Source: a virus. Taken from it: DNA of 53,371 nucleotides. The stretch lies in IMG/VR virus record IMGVR_UViG_3300048554_000080, positions 1 to 53,371 of that record; one strand, given 5' to 3'. Positions within the stretch are counted from its first letter, which is position 1. Each line of letters opens with the position of its first letter. The translations under genes were made by a program, and so were the position numbers. Shown one piece after another: positions 48,586-53,371 of the stretch. The notes below the pieces were generated by a model. That model searched no databases. It saw only the letters and a list, made by a program, of their open reading frames with translations, and was not told the origin of the DNA.

Positions 48586-49056
48586 TTATATCAGGTCTGC
48601 TTTTATCGCTATATACAATGCTAGAGCTAATAAACTACCTAACATGATAAATAGCGCAGTACCTAGATATATCTCCTCCCAAAGCTGATTGCGTTTATGT
48701 TTTTTTCTTTTCGCTATTAGCTCGGCCCGAACCATCTTTCTCTTAGATTCGGCTTGTAGTTGCTTCATTCGTTTAAAAAGATCAGCGTTACCGGTTAGTA
48801 CGCATATATCTTTTAGTTCCCGCTCAAAATCTGCGACTCTTTTCTCTGCGAGTGCTAACTGACTAGCGTCTGCTAGTGACAGTATTCCCCCGTTCTTCTT
48901 GTCTTGTTTAACTTGCTCAATGGCTGTGCTTGCTACACTAAGTCTATGTAGTGCTTGGCCTAGTCCTTGAGCGTTATTAGATGTTTGCTTGAGTGTGCTG
49001 ACCGCAGAATTTACTGCATTCAGTGTACCCATAATGGCACTGATTTCTGCTATCAA
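48586..49056 (-). CDS. Coiled-coil protein with C-terminal membrane helix, 156 aa
   Basis: Helical throughout (STLKQTSNNAQGLGQALHR, then LALAEKRVADFERELKDI), basic stretch KRKKHKRNQ, then a membrane helix (LGTALFIMLGSLLALALYIAI). The annotated start is TTG 49056; ATG 49032 would give 148 residues and neither has a good SD. Function unknown; the design fits an inner-membrane protein of the late operon. Confidence 0.65.
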   Translation of the reverse strand: MIAEISAIMGTLNAVNSAVSTLKQTSNNAQGLGQALHRLSVASTAIEQVKQDKKNGGILSLADASQLALAEKRVADFERELKDICVLTGNADLFKRMKQLQAESKRKMVRAELIAKRKKHKRNQLWEEIYLGTALFIMLGSLLALALYIAIKADLI

Positions 49057-49061
49057 AATTT

Positions 49062-49319
49062 TTACTCAGAATAAACAGGAAATCCCGCGAGGGATAGGTT
49101 GCGGTTTGCATCTAATGTTGGGGTGTAAGAATCCGTGAAGTCACGCAATTCTTGACGGTAAGTCCTCTGAGATTCTGTCATTGTTCTATCTTGTAGTGCC
49201 CAAAAATCCGTGGCTTGTAACTCAGCGTCTCTTATTTCTCTGGCCCATTCCCACAGAACCTCAACTTCGATATCGGCCCGAAATTGCTTACCTTGCATTT
49301 GTAAAATATTAGAAATCAT
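49062..49319 (-). CDS. Tail fibre assembly chaperone-like protein, 85 aa
   Basis: WEWAREIRDAELQATDFWALQDR then MTESQRTYRQELRDFTDSY: the R-x-x-x-L-x-x-x-D-(W/F)-x...-Y-R-Q-x-L-R-D pattern is that of phage tail assembly chaperone proteins (APC family) that help fold or attach fibres. Strong SD AGGAGG ahead of ATG 49319. Located directly after fibre genes. Confidence 0.8.
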   Translation of the reverse strand: MISNILQMQGKQFRADIEVEVLWEWAREIRDAELQATDFWALQDRTMTESQRTYRQELRDFTDSYTPTLDANRNLSLAGFPVYSE

Positions 49320-49328
49320 ATTAGCCTC

Positions 49329-50699
49329 CTAACTAGCTGTAACTCGGCCAGAGTAGTTGGATGAATTACTCCACATACCATTGATCGTAATTGTTATTTG
49401 GGGGTTAGTTGCATCAATAGATGCGGATCCTGTTAAGCCTATGTTACCAAGGGTTTGATAAGATAGGCTATTACCAGCGTTTAAATCAGTAGTGACAACC
49501 ATGTGAATATATTTATTCAAATAAGTGTTTACGTTTACAAAAAACATTGCGGAGTTTTTAGTGGATCCTTCTACGTCATTTTGTTTATTTGATAAATTCA
49601 TGAACTCAAACGTGTAGGTTAAAACACCATTTGTTACGTTGTATGGAATCTCTAATTGACGAACCAATTGTGCGTGACCATTACCGGTATAGTACTCGCC
49701 ATTTTGGTTTATTTTTAACAGTGGATTATCTACATTAGTTGAACCAATTATAAAATTATTGGAAGTATCATCATGACCAATAGTGTATTCGGATACCCCA
49801 TTGTTGAAGAATTTGATTTCCGTGTCACTGCCTGTAGGGGCATCTAGGCGTATTCTTGCATCTCCGGAAGTGGATTTAATGTCTAACATCTCCGCCGGGT
49901 CTATACCTATACCTACATTAGCGTAAAATCGAGTTTCCCCGGTACTTCCATCAATATACTGCCTAATACCACCGCCCGTTTTGAAATAGATTCCCCGAGA
50001 ACCATCCGTATCTAGAGTTAATTTTCCACCGTCGTTTTTCATAAAACCGATTGCAGTTGTACCAGTATCCCCACCACCAACTACAAACCCAGTGCCTCCA
50101 CTACTAAGTTGAAAGCTATCTGACCCTACCACCGAACCCGTAGATGTAATAGATAAAGCTGTAGTGTCTAAATTATTAGTTTGTGAAACCCTAAAATTAA
50201 TACCTTGTCCCACGGTGTTATGATCAATAAATGCCGAGCCCGTAGGCTTGAAACGAATATAGTTGTTGGCGTATTCTGAATTGTTAACACCAACTTTTAC
50301 CAACCCTGCTACGTCTACGTCATCAGTAAAAGTAGCGGATGTCGCAGTGATGCTACCAGTAAAAGTAGCGTTACCATTTTGGTTCATCTGGAATACTTTA
50401 TTGCCACTTAACGAAGGAAAACCATTAGAAGCAAAAGCAAAGGTTAAAGATTCAGATTGATCGTAGTCTAAGCCAATTGCCCATGTGTTTCCTGATGCGG
50501 TTCCAGTACTATTATTAGCAAATGCGATACTTGAGTCATCATTTTGGCGTTGAACAACTATTCTAGCCCCATCTACTGTAGCTAAATTAAAAGTACCCGC
50601 CGCCGGAGTCGTAGCACCAATGGTTGCACCATCGATATTACCGCCGTCAATGTCGGGGCTATTAAAATCTAAATCTGCAATGTCTCTTGCTTTACTCAT
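49329..50699 (-). CDS. Tail fibre protein, 456 aa
   Basis: N-terminus (SKARDIADLDFNSPDIDGG, TIGATTPAAGTFNLATVDG) is the virion-binding or shaft motif common in marine phage fibres; the middle is beta-rich with GNATFTGSITATSATFTDDV-type repeats; the C-terminal 130 residues are a distinct beta domain, probably receptor-binding. No S74 chaperone domain. Overlaps the 231-aa gene by 8 bases. Confidence 0.8.
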   Translation of the reverse strand: MSKARDIADLDFNSPDIDGGNIDGATIGATTPAAGTFNLATVDGARIVVQRQNDDSSIAFANNSTGTASGNTWAIGLDYDQSESLTFAFASNGFPSLSGNKVFQMNQNGNATFTGSITATSATFTDDVDVAGLVKVGVNNSEYANNYIRFKPTGSAFIDHNTVGQGINFRVSQTNNLDTTALSITSTGSVVGSDSFQLSSGGTGFVVGGGDTGTTAIGFMKNDGGKLTLDTDGSRGIYFKTGGGIRQYIDGSTGETRFYANVGIGIDPAEMLDIKSTSGDARIRLDAPTGSDTEIKFFNNGVSEYTIGHDDTSNNFIIGSTNVDNPLLKINQNGEYYTGNGHAQLVRQLEIPYNVTNGVLTYTFEFMNLSNKQNDVEGSTKNSAMFFVNVNTYLNKYIHMVVTTDLNAGNSLSYQTLGNIGLTGSASIDATNPQITITINGMWSNSSNYSGRVTAS

Positions 50700-51387
50700 T
50701 ATCTACATGCTCCTTGACTGGTTCCGGCGTATTATCGATTACAGTCTGGGCTTCTGCGCGTTCTGCATCATCTGCAACGATGAGAGGATTAGGTACTGTT
50801 TCGGTAGTTGGTTCTGCCATCGGATCTTCTTCGTCATAGACGGTGATCTCGACAGTAGGATCTAAGGGCTCGATGGCTGTTTGGACGATGACTTCGTGTA
50901 GTACATCTTCCATTTCCATTGTTTCTTCGTTGAATACTTGCTCCCCGGTAGGTTGCATCTCGGTTACTTCCGGGCGTCCTACGGATAGCTGGTATTGCTC
51001 TAAACGGGCTGTAGCAGTTCTGTAATCGTCGGCCTGTGAATTAAATAACTTCTCTGCGGCGGCGTCTAAGATGTCTTGAGGTACATCGCCGATAGTAGTT
51101 CCGCCTGTAATAGTTTTTGGGAAACGCTCTTTAACGTCCGCTACATGGTCTTCCCACACACCGTCATACTGCATACCTAGCTGATCACCGGTAGAGGCAT
51201 AACCCTCTGGGCCTGTGCGTAGAGCTACATAATCTGGCTCAATAACGTCCGGGCCTTCTGGTGTGTTACCTTCGTTAATCCAATCGAGGATTGCTTGGTA
51301 ATCTCTGTTAGCTGGGTTATTTGGTACGGACATAGTGCCGTTAACGAGGTAGCTATTTTCTTGTGTTTTTACTGTTTCAATAATCAT
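50692..51387 (-). CDS. Tail fibre-associated protein, 231 aa
   Basis: N-terminus SYLVNGTMSVPNNPANRDYQA then ILDWINEGNTPE is the usual start of fibre-assembly/adhesin accessory proteins; YASTGDQLGMQYDGVWEDHV is the DQLD-like motif of the same group. The C-terminal 80 residues are acidic with repeated Glu-Pro-Thr elements. Lies between two fibre genes. Confidence 0.75.
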   Translation of the reverse strand: MIIETVKTQENSYLVNGTMSVPNNPANRDYQAILDWINEGNTPEGPDVIEPDYVALRTGPEGYASTGDQLGMQYDGVWEDHVADVKERFPKTITGGTTIGDVPQDILDAAAEKLFNSQADDYRTATARLEQYQLSVGRPEVTEMQPTGEQVFNEETMEMEDVLHEVIVQTAIEPLDPTVEITVYDEEDPMAEPTTETVPNPLIVADDAERAEAQTVIDNTPEPVKEHVDNE

Positions 51388-51389
51388 GA

Positions 51390-52454
51390 TTATAGCTCCG
51401 CATTAAAAATAATCTGGCCGGATGCAACATCTATGTGACTTACATACCCTTGTGTTCCACTTATTGTATTGGTTAGCTGAGAGGTAAGAGTTGAAGTATT
51501 GTTAACACTAACGCTTGCCCCAGATGCTATCGTTGAACCGGCTGAATATGTGTTCACTGTCATTGTCGAAGTACCAGTAGGGGCAGTTCGCATAACTACA
51601 GGAAACTGAGCCTTATAATAAACAGCAGTTGTAGTGTAGTTTGTTCCAACAAAATTATGTTGATCTGTTGTCGCATTGAGGACATATGTATACCGCTGAC
51701 ACAACGCCAGTTCTTCGCCGTATGAACGATGCTCGAAAGGGGTGGCTATGTTACCCACTTCTAGTTGGACACCTGTAACAGAAATGTTTCCAGCGGGAGT
51801 AGAACCACTATTATTACTATTGCGGCTTCTAATATTTATACCCAGACAAAGATTAGAGCTATGTGGAACAACAGTAATGGTGTAGGTGTTTGAAAACTTT
51901 TTCCACTCAGTAGATAGAGTATTTTGATCACTATTATTCTCAAAATACTGTTGATTAGAAGAAGATGTAGATCCAGTTCTAAAAGCCATGAAGTGTCTTA
52001 ACTTATCTCCGGCGACAGTAGATTTTGCGTAATAGCTTATTGTGATTTGTTGGCCCTTGTAAAAAACACCCGCTTTTCCCGCCGCTGGTAGTTCTATTCC
52101 CTGAGATAAAAGAAACTCGCCCGTTGGTGTGCCAGAGCATGTCATGGAGTATGCTAAACCCGAACCTTCTGGGACATCCGTACTTCTTGAGTATGTCAAA
52201 CCACTTGAACTCGCGTAAGTAACCCATCTATCTGCGCTACCGTAATTGTTTGCACCAGTATATGAAGTTCCCCTCTGCCAAATATCAAAACCACCGTTAA
52301 TTATAAGATTCTTACGCCCAGCGCCAATCAGGTTAAACTGTTCCTGTGGTGTCTCCGCACGGAGCATTGCCTCGCCAGCTACACCCGTAGGTTTCTTGAG
52401 ATCGTTTAGTTCCTCGCGGACATTGATCTGGGGTTTTGTAATTTTTACTGTCAT
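51390..52454 (-). CDS. Receptor-binding tail protein, 354 aa
   Basis: Helical start (VREELNDLKKPTGVAGEAML) that probably attaches to the fibre, then KNLIINGGFDIWQRGTS and ADRW, the beginning of a carbohydrate-binding-like jelly-roll widespread in marine phage adhesins, ending at QLEVGNIATPFEHRSYGEEL. A short Ser/Thr-rich beta tip follows. One base after the giant fibre stop. Confidence 0.8.
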   Translation of the reverse strand: MTVKITKPQINVREELNDLKKPTGVAGEAMLRAETPQEQFNLIGAGRKNLIINGGFDIWQRGTSYTGANNYGSADRWVTYASSSGLTYSRSTDVPEGSGLAYSMTCSGTPTGEFLLSQGIELPAAGKAGVFYKGQQITISYYAKSTVAGDKLRHFMAFRTGSTSSSNQQYFENNSDQNTLSTEWKKFSNTYTITVVPHSSNLCLGINIRSRNSNNSGSTPAGNISVTGVQLEVGNIATPFEHRSYGEELALCQRYTYVLNATTDQHNFVGTNYTTTAVYYKAQFPVVMRTAPTGTSTMTVNTYSAGSTIASGASVSVNNTSTLTSQLTNTISGTQGYVSHIDVASGQIIFNAEL

Positions 52455-52455
52455 T

Positions 52456-53371
52456 TTAGTCCTCCGCCACTAGGCCGTTACTGGCACTGATTGCCGAGCC
52501 TACAGCGTCCGTTGTATTGTCTACCCGCCTCAAGCCTTGGAATACGCTACGTCCTGCGCTTGTACCCGCGTGGAGTAGTTTAGTAGTGTCATCGTATGCG
52601 AGGGCTTCTACAGCGTCTGAGGAGCCGTATAGCGTGGCTTTAGCATTCTCACTGAAGAGGTGCTTTTCATCGTTGTAGATCTTAGCGATTTGTTCTGAGG
52701 AGGGTATGGTTGCGCTAAATCTCCATAGTGCCATAGACCCACTTGTGAGAGGTGAGGATGACCCGTCAGACCTTTTCCCTATACGAAGAACACTTGTATC
52801 CTCGTTATAAGATCTACCTGCGAGTAACGACTTTGTAGCTTTTAGCACACCGTCTTGGTATACAAATAAAATATCCCCGCTTTTTATATAATGGTACAAA
52901 TGCCAAACATCATCTGAAATGGAAAAACCATCAGTGTTTTGCCAATCTTGTGAACCAGTGTTGCCCCGTATATAAAAACGAAGATTGCCCGAAACAATTA
53001 AAGCTAGGACAGAGCCAGAGCCAAAGTTGTCATTGTTTAATTGAGATATTTCCCAGAATGATTGAGTAGAGGTGCCAGCAGTTTTTCCCCAGTGACTAAC
53101 ACACCAATTACCGGAAACATCGTCCATATAGTCTTGGTGAGGTTGTTGTAAGTAATTACTACTAGAAAACCCACTGTACCCCACAAGGTCAGCACCCGTT
53201 GCTACAGCCGTTTTAGTGATTGTGCCGAATACTTGAACATTGTTATTGTTAACACTGCGGTCGTGTTCGGCTAGGATTGCGGATGTAGCATCATCAAATT
53301 CAGTTGCTTGTCCTGTACCACCACCTACTACCAACCAGATATTTGTAGTGGTCGCAGTCGCTACAAAAGTT
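52456..53371 (-). CDS. Giant tail fibre protein, C-terminal part (continues from base 1)
   Basis: Continuation of the fibre starting at 4567: frame matches through the 149-base overlap (position 1 equals 53223, a codon first base). The first residues here (FVATATTTNIWLVVGGG) overlap the left copy. A LamG/concanavalin-like domain follows (WCVSHWGKT, SFWEISQL, FYIRGNTG, DDVWHLYHYIKSGD, FVYQDGVLKATKSL, WRFSATIPSSEQIAKIYNDE), then a short tip. LamG folds bind glycans, suggesting the host receptor is a surface polysaccharide. A Met-started frame at 53334 would wrongly suggest a free 292-aa protein. Confidence 0.9.
   Translation of the reverse strand, partial: TFVATATTTNIWLVVGGGTGQATEFDDATSAILAEHDRSVNNNNVQVFGTITKTAVATGADLVGYSGFSSSNYLQQPHQDYMDDVSGNWCVSHWGKTAGTSTQSFWEISQLNNDNFGSGSVLALIVSGNLRFYIRGNTGSQDWQNTDGFSISDDVWHLYHYIKSGDILFVYQDGVLKATKSLLAGRSYNEDTSVLRIGKRSDGSSSPLTSGSMALWRFSATIPSSEQIAKIYNDEKHLFSENAKATLYGSSDAVEALAYDDTTKLLHAGTSAGRSVFQGLRRVDNTTDAVGSAISASNGLVAED
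53223..53371. repeat. Terminal direct repeat, right copy
   Basis: Matches 1-149 with one difference (A at 53245 for G at 23), synonymous in the fibre gene. Confidence 0.95.

Noticed and set aside
52456-53334. A free-standing 292-aa protein starting at 53334
   Set aside because: The frame is open through the contig join to ATG 4567; the Met at 53334 is internal and has no ribosome-binding site.

Overview
The window is an essentially complete genome of a short-tailed (podovirus-type) double-stranded DNA phage. The last 149 bases (53223-53371) repeat the first 149 (1-149) with one synonymous difference, so the contig closes into a circle or carries a terminal redundancy. The true length is then about 53,222 bp. 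The gene set (family A DNA polymerase with a DnaJ-like zinc-finger insertion, separate T7-type primase and helicase, class I ribonucleotide reductase, T7-type endonuclease I, MazG-like protein, tyrosine integrase, T7/P22-style head and tail-tube genes) matches what I know of marine phages of the Puniceispirillum phage HMO-2011 type. The putative attP is the 3' half of an initiator tRNA gene with an alphaproteobacterial flavour. I infer a marine alphaproteobacterial host and a temperate, or once temperate, lifestyle. No repressor gene was recognised.

Layout. The late genes are all on the minus strand: 17228 down to 1, then through the contig join from 53371 down to 34803. In transcription order they are small accessory proteins and a PD-(D/E)XK nuclease, terminase small and large subunits, portal, an acidic zinc-finger protein, scaffold, capsid (own promoter and a long structured leader), two tail-tube proteins and a 1777-residue tail fibre split by the contig ends. 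After the join come further fibre and adhesin genes, a fibre-assembly chaperone, a GNAT-like protein behind a promoter with a palindromic operator, a 997-residue repeat protein, lysis genes (holin-like, lysozyme, overlapping spanins) and four large or mid-size virion-type proteins. The early and middle genes are on the plus strand, 20819 to 34641: a small unknown protein, integrase, attP, primase, helicase, nucleases, polymerase, a putative ssDNA-binding protein, nucleotide-metabolism genes and a ribosome-modulation-factor-like protein. This arm ends in a terminator and a tRNA-Arg(ACG). The arms converge near 34.8 kb.

The divergent region (17.2-20.8 kb) holds the most unusual block: a GC-rich island of small minus-strand gene cassettes (260-aa Cys-rich protein plus 35-aa membrane peptide; DUF932-like plus 68-aa plus 52-aa; 73-aa). 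They share near-identical promoters, an almost invariant ribosome-binding leader and duplicated terminators, and look transferred. Four real small genes of 35-58 codons (19670-19777, 18265-18423, 43872-44018, 41328-41504) are placed from start/stop overlaps with their neighbours.
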